Positions 50,202 to 60,386 of a stretch of 61,257 nt of DNA are shown piece by piece. The notes below the pieces were generated by a model, which had not been told where the DNA came from, searched no databases, and saw only the letters and a program-made list of their open reading frames with translations. The stretch comes from Bacteroidales bacterium (GTDB lineage Bacteria > Bacteroidota > Bacteroidia > Bacteroidales > Bacteroidaceae), in assembly GCA_004552195.1 (NCBI GenBank), contig SFPC01000009.1:1-61257 (forward strand). Reading direction: 5' to 3'. The position numbers were made by a program, and so were the translations under genes. Within the stretch, counting starts at the first letter, position 1, and the number at the start of each line of letters is the position of its first letter.

Positions 50202-53200
50202 TTATCGACGAACGATTACTTTCCAAGTGCGTCCGTCCACTTTCACCAAGTAAGTTCCTTGGGGCAGTGTGGCAACGGAAACACTCAGTTCGGCAGTTGC
50301 TTCGCCGGCTATGGCGCGTGCCACCACAGAACCGCCGAGGTCGTAGACCGTCAAGGCTTCGCCGGTCATCAGTTTGCCATGGTAAACGATGCGTCTGCCT
50401 TCGGCACTCACAGTGCCAACTTTCGGCCCGTTGGCGGCTACGTGGTCAATGCCCGTTTCCGCACTGCTGCGTGGGCTGAAGCGGATAGTGTGTGTGAAAG
50501 TGCCTTCCGAGGGGCAGAAGTACTTCGAGAGCGTTCCCGTGTTCTGTCCGCAGCTGCCGTTGCCCAGGCCCTTCTGCGTGTAGTCCAGGTGAAGCACCGT
50601 GTTGGAGGGCGTGAGGTTCCAGCAGTGGAGAGCCGAGGCCATTTTGCTGTCTTCGTAGTGAAGCAGCTGGAAGTCAGTCTGCCCTTCGGCCTGCATTTCG
50701 AGCGAGAGGCCCGTTTCCGGATTGGTCAGTTTCAGCTCTCGCATCTCCGTGCGGTTGCCGCAAGTTTGCGGTCGCGGCGTGGGTTCAAACATATCCGTCA
50801 CGGTGGTTTCGTAGCGTCCGAGGAAGGCCGCGTCGCGGCGGTCTATGAAGTTGTCCCACGGGCCTCGGGCATAGTAGCTCACCTGTTCAAATCCTTGGGG
50901 CAGGATGAGCTGTGTGCCGATGCGGCGCAGGTCGGCCGACTGCGGTTCGTAAGTGGCCTTGAGGTCGAGCGTGCCGTCGGGGTAGAGCGTATAGTCATAT
51001 TTCACGTTGCAGAGCGAACCGAGCTCGGTAGTGCTGAAGCGTACCACGCCGTTTTCGTCCGCCGATGGGGCATCGGCCGGTTTGCGTGTCAGGATGCCGT
51101 TGCCCGTTTCGTAGCTTTCGCCGCCGGCAGCGTCGTTCTCTACCCAGCGATAGTTGGCATAGTCAAACGATTGCGTGATGGTGCTGATGAGTTTTTCCCC
51201 ATTGTACGACCATTGGCGGAGTCGGCCCGTAGCAGCGTCGAAGAGGTACGACACCTTGTTGTTCTGCACCAGGTGATTGTTGTATTCGTTCTTGCTCACG
51301 GTGAGCGGTTCGTCGGCGGGCTGCACTTCGATGGTGGGAAGCTGCGGGGTGTATGCCTGCATCACCACCTGTCCCTGTGCCACGGGGTAGCCGGCTTCGG
51401 CCCAAGGCGTTTGATCCTTCAGGCACAGGCTCAGGTTGAGCAGATACTCCTTGCCTTCTTCCGGCACGGTAGTGTAGGGCAGCGTAACGAAAGATTGCAG
51501 TCCCGGCTTGATACTCGGCATTTCCATCTCGCCGCTTTCCACCTCGTGGCCGTCGGCCAGCACCGTGTAGCGCAACACGAATTGGTCCAGATTGGTGAAG
51601 CAGTACGTGTTCTTCAGACCCACTTTCTTGGACGAGGAATAGAAATTGCCAAACTGGGCATATTGGTAAATCTGCTTCACCTGTGCCAGTTTGGGCGTCC
51701 AGGCTCGGTCGGCCGTGATGAGGCCGTTGTTGACAAAGTTGCCCTGATGCGGGCCCGGATAGTCGTAGCCCGTCATGAACTTGTTCCATCCTTTCTCCGT
51801 GAGCGTGCCGGCTTGGATGTCAGCCGCGTTGTAGATAGACTGGTCCACCCAGTCCCAAACGCATCCGCCGATGCCGTAGGTCGAAGCCTCCATCTCGTCC
51901 CAGTACTCCTTGAGGTTACCCACGGCGTTGCCCATGGCGTGCGCATACTCACACATAAAGTAAGGCTGCTGGCGGTTGTTGCCGTTGGCATCGCTAATCA
52001 TGCGGTTCAGGTTGGGGTACATCACGCTCCAGAGGTCCGTATAGGCGGCGTTGCCCCGGGTGGCGCCTTCGTAGTGTACGATGCGGTCGGGGTCGAGCTC
52101 CTTGCAGCGGTCGTAAGTGGCTTGCAGATTGCTGCCCGTGCCGCTTTCGTTGCCCAAGCTCCAGAACACCACGGAGGGGAAGTTGCGGTCGCGTAGCACC
52201 ATGCGTTCGGTGCGGTCAATAAACGCCGCCTTCCACGATTCGCTGCGCGAGATGGCATTGCCGGCCTGCTCCCAGTTGTGATGACACTCCACGTCGGCCT
52301 CGTCCATGCAGTAAATGCCGTAGTAGTCGAACATGCTGTACATCTTGGGTTGGCGCGGATAGTGGCTGCCGCGCACCGTGTTGATGTTAGCCTGCTTCAT
52401 GAGTTGCACATCGCGCAACATGGTGGCGGTGTCTATAGAGCGGCCGTGAACGGGGTGAGTATCCTGCGTGTTGGCTCCTTTGAAGAGCACTCGTTTTCCG
52501 TTGACATACACGAGGCCTCCATCGATGTTCACCTTGCGGAAGCCATATTTGGTGGCAAAAGCCATTTCTTCCGTGCCCGCACCATCGAGTTGTGCCACTT
52601 CCACGGTGTAGAGATTGGGCGTTTCCGAGGTCCAGGGCAGCAGTTCGGTGAGGTTGTCCATCACCACGTTGGCTGCAGCGTCGGTTTGTCCTTCTTCAAA
52701 GGTGAAGGCTGCCGTTTGTGAAGCCACTTCGGTGCCGTCGGGAGCAAGGAGTTTGATGCGCACCTGCTTTTGGCAGGCTTCGCCGGTGGAGTTGGCCATT
52801 TGTAGCGCCACAGTCAGCTTGCCTGCGGCGTAAGTGTCGTCCAGCTCGGAAGTGATGAAGTGGTCGCTCACGTAGACCGTGGGTGTGGCGTAGAGATAGA
52901 CGTCGCGGTGAATGCCGCTCATGTGCCACATGTCCTGTCCCTCCAAGTAGGAGCCGTCGCTAAAGCGATAAACTTGTACAGCCACGTTGTTCTCGCCGGG
53001 GCGCGCCACGCTGGTGAGGTCAAACTCGCTGTCGGTGTTCGGACCTTCGGTGTAGCCCACGTATTGCCCGTTCACCCACACGTAAGCCGCGCTGTAGATG
53101 CCGTCGAAGTGGAGCACGATGCGGCGGCCGCTCTCCCAGCCCTCAGGCAGAGTGAAGTTGCGGCGATAGGAGGCCACGGAGTTGTACAGTCCGTTGCGCA

Positions 53201-54521
53201 TGTTGATAGCCGGTGGGGCATCGGTGAAGGCGTAGTCCACATTGATATAATAAGGTGAGCCATAGCCTTTCATCTCCAAGCAGGAGGGCACGCTGATGGT
53301 GTCCCAGGCCGACACATCGGCCTCGTCGGCATAGAAGTCTTCGCTGCCGGGAGCTTGGTCCGGCGAGTTGACCCAACGGAGTTGCCAAATGCCGTTGAGC
53401 GATAGCCACTCTGCTCCCACAGGGTCGAGCCAGGGCCGGGCGTAGCGGTCTGCGTCGGCCCGGAGTGCGGAGGTGGAGGCGTAGGGCATGAACACGGCGT
53501 GAGCCGGCAGCTTGTGCTCTGAAAAGACCGTTTCGTCCTGCCAATAACTGCTGCGGGGCTTCTCCTGCGGAGTCGTTTCCTCAAAGCTGAAGTAAGAAGC
53601 CGAGGCTTCGCCCGTTTCGGTCAGTTTAAGCAAGTCGTTTTCCACCACGCGGAGTGCTTTGTCCGTATTGCCGCGCCACAGGAGTTGGTACACGCCTTCA
53701 AGGCCCTCTACGGGTTGCAGCAGGAAACTCTCGTTCTCGCTGGAAGTGCTGGTTGTCCAGTGTACGGGGTAGAAAGGTGTACCCTTCTTGTTCGGTGCCA
53801 CATCGATGGCAAAGTTCGGATAGCCTGCACTCACGATGATGAAAGAGCCGTCAGCAAAGGTAGTTCCCTTGATTTGCCACTTCTGGCCGTAGGACTCCTC
53901 ATTCAAGTCCTCTGTGAAGATGGGCGCATCGTTCATTCCCTTGTCGCCGTTGCTGATGACTTTTCCGGTGAGGTTGCTCTTGATGTAGTAAGTTTTTTCT
54001 TCGCTGAGGAAACCGCCGATAAGTTCTTCTTCAAACACGAAGTAGGACGATTCGGCGTCGCCCTCGGCTGTCATTTTCAGCAGGTCGTCCTCCACCACGC
54101 GGAGGGCTTTGCCCGTGTCCGACCGCCAGAGAATTTGGTACGTGTCTGCCAGTCCTTCCACCTCGCGGATGACGAAACTTTCGTTGGCACTGCCGGTATT
54201 GGCATCCCAGTGGACGGGGTAGAACTCCTTTCCGGGACGTTCGGGGGCCACGTCGATGGCAAAGGAGGGGAAGTCGGCGCTGACGATGATGAATGTGCCG
54301 TCGCCGAAGGAGGTGGCTTTCAGCTGCCACCGTTGACCGGACGAGTTGGCGGCATAATCCGTGGTGTAGATCGAAGCGTTGCGCGCTCCGACTCCGCCGT
54401 TGGTGATGACTTTGCCCGTTTGGGCACTGCGAATGCGGTAGGTTTTGCTCAGGCTTGGCTGTCCCGATGCCGTGAGGAGGGGAAGCAAGGCGAAGAGCCA
54501 CAGGTAGAGAATACGTTTCAT
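50202..54521 (-). CDS. Secreted GH2 beta-galactosidase with duplicated N-terminal domain and T9SS tail
   Basis: A 1439-residue secreted enzyme. After the signal peptide (MKRILYLWLFALLPLLTASG) there are two tandem copies of a roughly 138-residue lectin-like (ricin-type) module (about 27-165 and 176-315), each with WQxKxTxFxDGxFIIVSA and VAPxxxGxxFYPVHW. The GH2 core follows: sugar-binding domain from about 370, TIM barrel from about 665, acid/base Glu792 (WSLGNESG) and nucleophile Glu858 (FMCEYAHAMGN), then the small beta-galactosidase domain. The last 75 residues (LTVYDLGGSVVARAI, LPQGTYLVKVDG, WKVIVRR) are a type A T9SS sorting domain. Probably cell-surface degradation of galactosyl glycans. 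Confidence 0.95.
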   Translation of the reverse strand: MKRILYLWLFALLPLLTASGQPSLSKTYRIRSAQTGKVITNGGVGARNASIYTTDYAANSSGQRWQLKATSFGDGTFIIVSADFPSFAIDVAPERPGKEFYPVHWDANTGSANESFVIREVEGLADTYQILWRSDTGKALRVVEDDLLKMTAEGDAESSYFVFEEELIGGFLSEEKTYYIKSNLTGKVISNGDKGMNDAPIFTEDLNEESYGQKWQIKGTTFADGSFIIVSAGYPNFAIDVAPNKKGTPFYPVHWTTSTSSENESFLLQPVEGLEGVYQLLWRGNTDKALRVVENDLLKLTETGEASASYFSFEETTPQEKPRSSYWQDETVFSEHKLPAHAVFMPYASTSALRADADRYARPWLDPVGAEWLSLNGIWQLRWVNSPDQAPGSEDFYADEADVSAWDTISVPSCLEMKGYGSPYYINVDYAFTDAPPAINMRNGLYNSVASYRRNFTLPEGWESGRRIVLHFDGIYSAAYVWVNGQYVGYTEGPNTDSEFDLTSVARPGENNVAVQVYRFSDGSYLEGQDMWHMSGIHRDVYLYATPTVYVSDHFITSELDDTYAAGKLTVALQMANSTGEACQKQVRIKLLAPDGTEVASQTAAFTFEEGQTDAAANVVMDNLTELLPWTSETPNLYTVEVAQLDGAGTEEMAFATKYGFRKVNIDGGLVYVNGKRVLFKGANTQDTHPVHGRSIDTATMLRDVQLMKQANINTVRGSHYPRQPKMYSMFDYYGIYCMDEADVECHHNWEQAGNAISRSESWKAAFIDRTERMVLRDRNFPSVVFWSLGNESGTGSNLQATYDRCKELDPDRIVHYEGATRGNAAYTDLWSVMYPNLNRMISDANGNNRQQPYFMCEYAHAMGNAVGNLKEYWDEMEASTYGIGGCVWDWVDQSIYNAADIQAGTLTEKGWNKFMTGYDYPGPHQGNFVNNGLITADRAWTPKLAQVKQIYQYAQFGNFYSSSKKVGLKNTYCFTNLDQFVLRYTVLADGHEVESGEMEMPSIKPGLQSFVTLPYTTVPEEGKEYLLNLSLCLKDQTPWAEAGYPVAQGQVVMQAYTPQLPTIEVQPADEPLTVSKNEYNNHLVQNNKVSYLFDAATGRLRQWSYNGEKLISTITQSFDYANYRWVENDAAGGESYETGNGILTRKPADAPSADENGVVRFSTTELGSLCNVKYDYTLYPDGTLDLKATYEPQSADLRRIGTQLILPQGFEQVSYYARGPWDNFIDRRDAAFLGRYETTVTDMFEPTPRPQTCGNRTEMRELKLTNPETGLSLEMQAEGQTDFQLLHYEDSKMASALHCWNLTPSNTVLHLDYTQKGLGNGSCGQNTGTLSKYFCPSEGTFTHTIRFSPRSSAETGIDHVAANGPKVGTVSAEGRRIVYHGKLMTGEALTVYDLGGSVVARAIAGEATAELSVSVATLPQGTYLVKVDGRTWKVIVRR

Positions 54522-54635
54522 GCGGTAGGTATGTTATGATTTGATGATTCTGAAAGCGGAAAGCTGAGGAACAAACAGGGGGTAACCGAGCTTTTGCTCA
54601 ATCATCCCCTGTTGAAGCAGCACATCGGTGGCGGA

Positions 54636-57545
54636 TTATTCCACTGCCACTTTCTGGCTGCCCACAATGTAAATGCCCGGCATCAGTCCTTCAACCGTGT
54701 TGAACCCTTGGTTGAGTTGCACCTTGCGGAGCAGAATGCCCGAGCCGTTGTAGATGTTTACGTTTTGCGGCTTGCCCACGGTGATGGCGATGGCTCCCTT
54801 TCCGCTCACAGCCTGGAAGTAGGCTTCGGCGCGGGCCTCGTTGAGCGAGGATGCCAAGGGGTCATAGCCGTATTTGTCGTCGAGGAAGGCAATGCGTTCT
54901 TGCAGCCAGTTGTCAGTGTAGTCGGCTGCCTGAGCAATGTCCGGATGGTATTGCGGCCAGCGGTCGCCCTCTCTGATGTCTGCCCCGCTTTCGGCAAAGA
55001 GTGCGGCGTAGTCCGTGACGCGCTGGCGGAGGTTCTGTTCATTCCACACGTTGTCGCGCAACTCGCAGTAGCGTGCCTGCAACTCGTCGTCCCAGGATAA
55101 TCCGCTGTGCTTGAGACGGTAGTAGATGGTGTGCTCGCCGTGTTCGTTGGCCCAAAGGAACTGGTCGAAATCCTGGTCCGGATAGGTGAGGTCCGTAGAG
55201 CCGTCCCAGCGTGCGCCGAGTACGCCGTCGAGGTCCCAGGGTGCCAATCCCAAGCGCTCACCCTCAGCCCCCTGTTTGTCGTAGACAAAGTAGAACATGT
55301 TCTTGCCGTGGTTGTCCGTGGCCAGGAGCAGTTCGATAAAGAGGTAGTAGTCCTTCAGCACGGGGTAGTCGAAGCGCGTGGCCAGCTCGTTGTCGAAATC
55401 CTTCTGCCGGCTGGTGGCCACAAAGTTCACTGCGTTCCACAGAGGTCCCCAGTCAACGGCCTCTTCCTCGAAGTCGGGATACTTGAACTCATATTCGCAC
55501 CACGTTTCCACACCCATTTGGTTGAAGTATGGGTTGGGTGAATAGCCGGGGAAGTCCTCTTGGTCCATCTCGTGACCCATGAACACCTCATAGCTCCATT
55601 GCGATGACTTGTAGAGCAATCCGTGTATTTCCTCTTCGCCTGTGGCGGATTTTTCCGCCGCCACGTATTTCTTCAGCTTGAGTTGTTTGCGATCCAGCTT
55701 TTCCGTCATGCAGTAGATGCCGTGGTATTTGCCGTTGAGGAACACTTCCACGAAGCGTCCGCGCGTGCCGGTGCGTGCTTTCTTCTCGCGGTCTTTATAG
55801 TAGGGCGGGGTGGAGAAGTCGTTCCAAATGTCGGTTGATACACGGTTGCGCATGCAAGCCGGGTCAACGGCCATGGCATCGAGAATCCAGTTGTTGTCGT
55901 CGCGCAGCCCGAAGAAGGAGCGGTCAACCGAGTTGCCCTCTTCATCACGCAGCTTAATGGCATAAGCCTTCTTGCTCATGCCCATGGCGGTGGCGCCACG
56001 GTAGCGGTAAGCGGCGATGTAGGTGGAGTCAAATCCTGCGATGTCGGCGTCTGTCACACGAATGGAGCCGGTGGTATAGGTTGACCCGTTGCACGAAGGC
56101 ACGTTGACCTCCACAATGGGCAGGAAGGTGAAATGCAGTGTGGCGCGGTCCTTCTCCGTTCCCTCGTTGTCCGTCAACACTAAGTGATATTCCGTTTGGC
56201 AGTTCACGTTCGGAATGACCACTTCGCCTGAAGTCTCATCCGTTTTGGCTTCTTCCAATGCCACGTTCCAGCCCTCGTGTCCCTCAGTGGCTTTCACCAT
56301 GAGCGAAGTCTGCCAGTCGCCGCCATTGCGCAGGGAGGTGGGAAGCTGCATCAGGTAACTGTTCGACAGTGCGTCGTAAACCAGCTGTTTGTCGCCTAAG
56401 CGTAAAGAGTCGATGGCTGTGGCGAAGGCATCGTTGCCGGGAGTGATTACGCCGCCGCCCTCAAACGAGATACCCTGCCGTTGCAGGAAAGTCAGGTGGC
56501 GGGTGTCTGAAGAGGCGAATACGAATGTCGAGCCGTCGTCCACGTCCCACAGGCCGATGTGGTGGCCTCCGTAGTCGTTCCAGAAGCAGTGTTCGCTTTG
56601 GTAGTAGTCCTGCGATGGGAGGTTGTCCGTCTTTTCGATGGTGTAGCCCGGGAGGTTGGTGTACTCACCGTAGCCGAACGTCCAAGTGTTGCCCTCGGCG
56701 GTGCCTTCGTAGAGGGAAAGGCCCGGATTGTCGGACGATTCCATAGAGCCGGTGTAGTAAGTGGAGACGTAGCTGCCTGTGGAGGTATAAATCTGCACGC
56801 CGCCGTTCGTTTTCACAAAGTAGAATTGTCCACGGGCGGGGGCGTAGCTCGTTTCGGCAATAGAGCCGGCATCGTTGTAGACATAATATTTGCTGCGGAG
56901 GTTCACGATGGAGTAGAGCACGGGGTTGGAAGTGTCTTCGGTGTAGACCACGGGCAGTCCTAAACCGGTGTTCTCCCAATATTCCCCTTGGTCGGAGATG
57001 CCGGCCAAGCCAGTGAAGGGGGTTGTCGGCTTGTCGCCGCCTCCGCCGCTTTCGTCGCTTGTGATGCTGAAACACTCGTTGTCAGTGCCCGACCCCGTGT
57101 AGGTGCCGAGCAGGTAGGTGCCGTCCGTGCGGAGGTTGAACCATTGGGTAGGGTCGCTCACGCTTTTGATGACGTAGTAGTCGCCGCGCTTCTCGAAGGT
57201 CCAGCGACTGTCGTCGTTTTGCGCCATATCAGTGAGCTTCAAGCCTTTCACAGCTCCGGGGAAACGCTCGGTAGTGTAGGTGATGTACTGCCGGGAGGAG
57301 GCATTGGAAATGGTATAGCCCGCACCGTCGGCCTTGATGTACCACCACGCGTCGTCGGTCGGTGTGCCTGAAGTGTCGAAGTACAGTTCCGGTGTCTTTC
57401 CGTGCGCCACGCCGGGCACGACAACACCCGTTCCGTAAGATTTGCAGCCGATTTTGTATTTGGTATTAGGGTCAAAATTCTGTGCCCCAAGCGTAGCTGT
57501 CAGGGAAAACAGCAAGCCACAAACCAAAAGTAATAAACGTGTCAT
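54636..57545 (-). CDS. Secreted CotH-kinase-family protein with T9SS tail
   Basis: A 969-residue secreted protein. Signal peptide MTRLLLLVCGLLFSLTATLG; an N-terminal lectin-like beta region (TYKI-, YTISNASSRQYITY) of about 400 residues; a beta-sandwich (about 430-520); then the CotH domain with AIKLRDEEGNSVDRSFFGLR, NWILDAMAVDPACMRNRVS, FVEVFLNGKYHGIYCMTEK and the Mg-site-like LGLAPWDLDGVLG. CotH is an atypical protein kinase in spore formers; Bacteroidetes versions are secreted and their targets unknown. The C-terminus (VNIYNGSGILLRKVQL, GLMPGIYIVG) is a T9SS sorting domain. It sits just upstream of the GH2 gene, 114 bases apart. Confidence 0.88.
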   Translation of the reverse strand: MTRLLLLVCGLLFSLTATLGAQNFDPNTKYKIGCKSYGTGVVVPGVAHGKTPELYFDTSGTPTDDAWWYIKADGAGYTISNASSRQYITYTTERFPGAVKGLKLTDMAQNDDSRWTFEKRGDYYVIKSVSDPTQWFNLRTDGTYLLGTYTGSGTDNECFSITSDESGGGGDKPTTPFTGLAGISDQGEYWENTGLGLPVVYTEDTSNPVLYSIVNLRSKYYVYNDAGSIAETSYAPARGQFYFVKTNGGVQIYTSTGSYVSTYYTGSMESSDNPGLSLYEGTAEGNTWTFGYGEYTNLPGYTIEKTDNLPSQDYYQSEHCFWNDYGGHHIGLWDVDDGSTFVFASSDTRHLTFLQRQGISFEGGGVITPGNDAFATAIDSLRLGDKQLVYDALSNSYLMQLPTSLRNGGDWQTSLMVKATEGHEGWNVALEEAKTDETSGEVVIPNVNCQTEYHLVLTDNEGTEKDRATLHFTFLPIVEVNVPSCNGSTYTTGSIRVTDADIAGFDSTYIAAYRYRGATAMGMSKKAYAIKLRDEEGNSVDRSFFGLRDDNNWILDAMAVDPACMRNRVSTDIWNDFSTPPYYKDREKKARTGTRGRFVEVFLNGKYHGIYCMTEKLDRKQLKLKKYVAAEKSATGEEEIHGLLYKSSQWSYEVFMGHEMDQEDFPGYSPNPYFNQMGVETWCEYEFKYPDFEEEAVDWGPLWNAVNFVATSRQKDFDNELATRFDYPVLKDYYLFIELLLATDNHGKNMFYFVYDKQGAEGERLGLAPWDLDGVLGARWDGSTDLTYPDQDFDQFLWANEHGEHTIYYRLKHSGLSWDDELQARYCELRDNVWNEQNLRQRVTDYAALFAESGADIREGDRWPQYHPDIAQAADYTDNWLQERIAFLDDKYGYDPLASSLNEARAEAYFQAVSGKGAIAITVGKPQNVNIYNGSGILLRKVQLNQGFNTVEGLMPGIYIVGSQKVAVE

Positions 57546-57608
57546 TTATTTAGGTTTTAAGGTTTTCGGAAGGAAGAGAATGCAAACTTATGAGATGGGT
57601 TTGCGCGT

Positions 57609-57616
57609 CAAATGTA
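57609..57616 (-). promoter_or_regulatory. -7 box of CotH gene
   Basis: TACATTTG on the minus strand, 64 bases upstream of the ATG at 57545. It probably serves CotH and possibly GH2. Confidence 0.55.
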
Positions 57617-57787
57617 CGAATTTTTTGTTTAGCACATACGTTTCCCCACAGTTTCCTATTTTCCGTGAAATAAAAAAGCGGAAAAGGGGTGTAAAATCCG
57701 GCTTTGCGAGTTACGGAAAGCCGAGTGGCGTGCCGTTGTGGCGGCGGCGGAGTGCGTGGGGCCTTAGTTCGGTGAGTACATACAAAA

Positions 57788-57861
57788 GCGGGAAACGAAA
57801 CCGCAGGCATTGTGAGGTGGGAAGCCGACGGCTCCCCTGTGCCTTCTGCTTCGTTTCCCGC
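57788..57861 (-). terminator. Nested hairpin after GH84 gene
   Basis: GCGGGAAACGAA at 57788 and TTCGTTTCCCGC at 57850 are exact 12-base complements. Inside them GGGAAGCC-GAC-GGCTCCCC forms a second hairpin. It begins 33 bases after the GH84 stop; the T-run is weak. Confidence 0.65.
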
Positions 57862-57893
57862 AGAAATGGAAGGAAAATGGTCGGAGGGAGGAG

Positions 57894-60113
57894 TTATTGC
57901 TTTACAAACTTGAAGTGTTTGAAGTACACCTTCTGTTCGCTGCCGCTCACGTTGGTCAGGCGGAGCTTCGAGGCCGACATGCCGCCAAGTTCGTTGCCCG
58001 TATGGATGACGGGGTCGTCGGCACTGTAGTGGAGCAGGCTCACCGTTTTCCACTGTCCGTCGGCATACAGTTCCAGCTTGAAGTGTTTGGCCACATCGGG
58101 CACGCCGAGGTTGAAGTCCATGCCGGCGAAGGTAATGTTGCGGTCACACTCGATGAGCAGGCTGCCTCCGTTCTGCCAGTTGATGACTTCGAGTGCGGGC
58201 GACACGTTGACATCGTTGCCGCGCACCGTTACCGGTAGCAGGGCCAGCTGCGTAACGTCCGAGGTGAGTTTGTAAGGATTGTAGTCCGCAGTGTTGGAGA
58301 GCTGCGTGCCCTTTTCCTGGTTGTATTTGTCCACAGCCTTTGTGAAGAGCTGGTTGGCCGTGGGGAGAAGCACCTTGGTGGCCACCTTGATACCCGGTTG
58401 CAGGGCGTGGCGCACGTCGGAATTTTCGAGTTCGTACATCTGCTCTTGCAGTGAGCGGGCCTGATTGTAAAGTCCCTCGAAGGTAATCACCCCGTCGGCG
58501 TAGTCCGTGCGGTGGATGAGGTTCATGAGGCAGACCGCGTTGCCGTATTCAGCCACGTTTTTCGCCTGGAGCAGCCAGGGGCGCAGTTCGCGGATGAGTT
58601 CCGGGTTCGATTTGTCGCCCAGCAACACGTCGGCACTCATCTTCAGGGCCCAGCACTGCTGCATCAGTTCTGCCACCGCCTTCACGTCGCCCGCTAAGGC
58701 CTTTTCTGTCAATGGCTTCAGCTCATCGCCCTCTTCGCGCCGGAAACCGTGTCCGTTGGGGCCGAGGTCCTTATTGTAAAGCGCGAAGGTGCGGAGTGCG
58801 GCGGTGTTTCCGGGGAGCACGGCCTGCAGTCCCTTCTCCCAGTCGCGTTTCTCGTCGTACGCCTTCATGTTCCAGCAATAGTCGGCGATGCCATAGAGCG
58901 ATATTTTGGAAGCCTCGGCGTGTTCCATGGGGTTGGAAACGAAGCCCGAAAGGTCCTCGGCGATGTCAAGTCCGTTGCCGTAGGCCGGGCCGAGCAGGAT
59001 GTGGTCGCGCACGAAATCGCTCACGGGGAAGTTCCACCAAATGTACGCCTTGCGGTCGATGCGCTGGTTAATCCACTCCATGCTCTCCTTGTCGATGCAG
59101 TGAACCACCGTGTTGCCCGTCCACATGATTTGTACGTCCTTGTTCATCTTGGTTCCTAACGTCCGCAGGTAGCCTTTTTCGTCGTTGGCCCAGGCGCGGT
59201 TGTACTCCGTGGGACACATGATGAGCGGCGAAACGTCCTTGTGTTTGGCAATGAAGTTGTCGTCCACGTAGTTCAGGAGTTCAGCCTGCTTGTCGGCCTT
59301 GGTGCCTTCGCCCCAGATGTCGTCGAAGAACACGGCAAAGGAGCGGATGCCCAGGTTGTACATCTTTTCGAGCTTGGCCATGAGTGCATCGCGGTCCTCG
59401 GGTGTCCATTTGATGTCGATGCCCGGGTGGATGGCCCAGTAGAAGTTCACGCCCCACTGCTTGGAGTGTTCGTTCAGTTCCTGAATGCGTTTGGCTTCAG
59501 CTTCGGGGTAAGCCTCGCGCCAGTGGTCGCGGTGGTAGGGGTCGTCCTTGGGTCCGTAGATATAGACGTTCATTTTGTTGCGTCCGTAGAACTCAATTTG
59601 GCTCAGGCGTGCCTTGTGACTCCACGGGGTGCCATAAAAGCCTTCCACGGTTCCTCGAAAAGCCACGTCGGGCCAGTCGGTGATGGTGGCGCATTCCATT
59701 TTTCCCTCAGCGATGGAGCCAAGCAGTGTTTGCACACCATAGAACAGTCCGGCTTCGTCGGCACCGGCAATCACGGCACCCTTGGGCGTGATCTCAAGAT
59801 AGTAGCCCTGGGCGTGTGCCGGTATGCGTGCGGCATATTTCTTCACCGTTTTGTCGCCTTTCACGCCGAGTGTGAGGCAGAATTCCGCCTTGTTGTTGGT
59901 GGCAATGCCGCTTTGCTCCAAAGCTTTGACGGCAAAGCCGTTGAGGCGTGCTGCGTCGGCCTTGAGAGTCCAGGCTTTCGGTGCGTCCAACAGATCGCCG
60001 CTTTGCAGGTTCACTTGTTGGGGTATGGGATTGACGAGGCTGATTTGAGCCGGCGCTTGGACGGCTCCCCATGCGGCAAGCAGTAGGCTTGTACAGATAA
60101 ATCGTTTCTTCAT
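57894..60113 (-). CDS. GH84 beta-N-acetylglucosaminidase (O-GlcNAcase-like)
   Basis: A 739-residue secreted enzyme very similar in layout and length to BtGH84 of Bacteroides thetaiotaomicron. After the signal peptide (MKKRFICTSLLLAAWGAVQA) come the N-terminal GH20b-like domain and the TIM barrel with GTVEGFYGTPWSHKARLSQI. The catalytic aspartate pair is Asp264-Asp265 (VFFDDIWGEG), followed by MCPTEYN, IMWTGNTVV and YIWWNFPVSD. The C-terminal part is helical and then a beta-sandwich (VRLTN-type end, KVYFKHFKFVKQ). It should release GlcNAc from host or bacterial glycans in the periplasm or outside. The upstream 89 open codons are not translated sequence; a promoter box lies in them. Confidence 0.95.
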   Translation of the reverse strand: MKKRFICTSLLLAAWGAVQAPAQISLVNPIPQQVNLQSGDLLDAPKAWTLKADAARLNGFAVKALEQSGIATNNKAEFCLTLGVKGDKTVKKYAARIPAHAQGYYLEITPKGAVIAGADEAGLFYGVQTLLGSIAEGKMECATITDWPDVAFRGTVEGFYGTPWSHKARLSQIEFYGRNKMNVYIYGPKDDPYHRDHWREAYPEAEAKRIQELNEHSKQWGVNFYWAIHPGIDIKWTPEDRDALMAKLEKMYNLGIRSFAVFFDDIWGEGTKADKQAELLNYVDDNFIAKHKDVSPLIMCPTEYNRAWANDEKGYLRTLGTKMNKDVQIMWTGNTVVHCIDKESMEWINQRIDRKAYIWWNFPVSDFVRDHILLGPAYGNGLDIAEDLSGFVSNPMEHAEASKISLYGIADYCWNMKAYDEKRDWEKGLQAVLPGNTAALRTFALYNKDLGPNGHGFRREEGDELKPLTEKALAGDVKAVAELMQQCWALKMSADVLLGDKSNPELIRELRPWLLQAKNVAEYGNAVCLMNLIHRTDYADGVITFEGLYNQARSLQEQMYELENSDVRHALQPGIKVATKVLLPTANQLFTKAVDKYNQEKGTQLSNTADYNPYKLTSDVTQLALLPVTVRGNDVNVSPALEVINWQNGGSLLIECDRNITFAGMDFNLGVPDVAKHFKLELYADGQWKTVSLLHYSADDPVIHTGNELGGMSASKLRLTNVSGSEQKVYFKHFKFVKQ

Positions 60114-60176
60114 AGGAGAATGTTGTTTTTCCTGGTTAGCGTAAGGCGTTGCCGGAAGGTAAGTATGCCGGCCCGA

Positions 60177-60184
60177 CAAAGGTA
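60177..60184 (-). promoter_or_regulatory. -7 box of GH84 gene
   Basis: TACCTTTG on the minus strand, 64 bases upstream of the ATG at 60113, inside the longer open frame, so it supports the shorter start. Confidence 0.6.
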
Positions 60185-60248
60185 GTACATTTTTTCTGTT
60201 AAGGTTACTTATCTTTTTATTTTGAAACAAAAGGACATAAAAAAGGCT

Positions 60249-60315
60249 CAGGACACTGCACTGGAAGGATAGGAACTTGAAGCGAGGTGTGCGAACTGTG
60301 TCCGGAGCCCTAAAA
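60249..60315 (-). terminator. Possible terminator of the response regulator gene
   Basis: GGCTCAGGACAC (near 60246) and GTGTCCGGAGCC (near 60299) are complementary with one mismatch around a loop of about 40 bases, with A-runs outside both arms. It lies roughly 75 bases beyond the stop of the LytTR gene. Confidence 0.5.
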
Positions 60316-60386
60316 AAGGCAGGCACTTCTGCCTTGATGTTTTGTTCAATCTCTATATTATTTGAAGCTTTGTGAGGCAATCTGCG

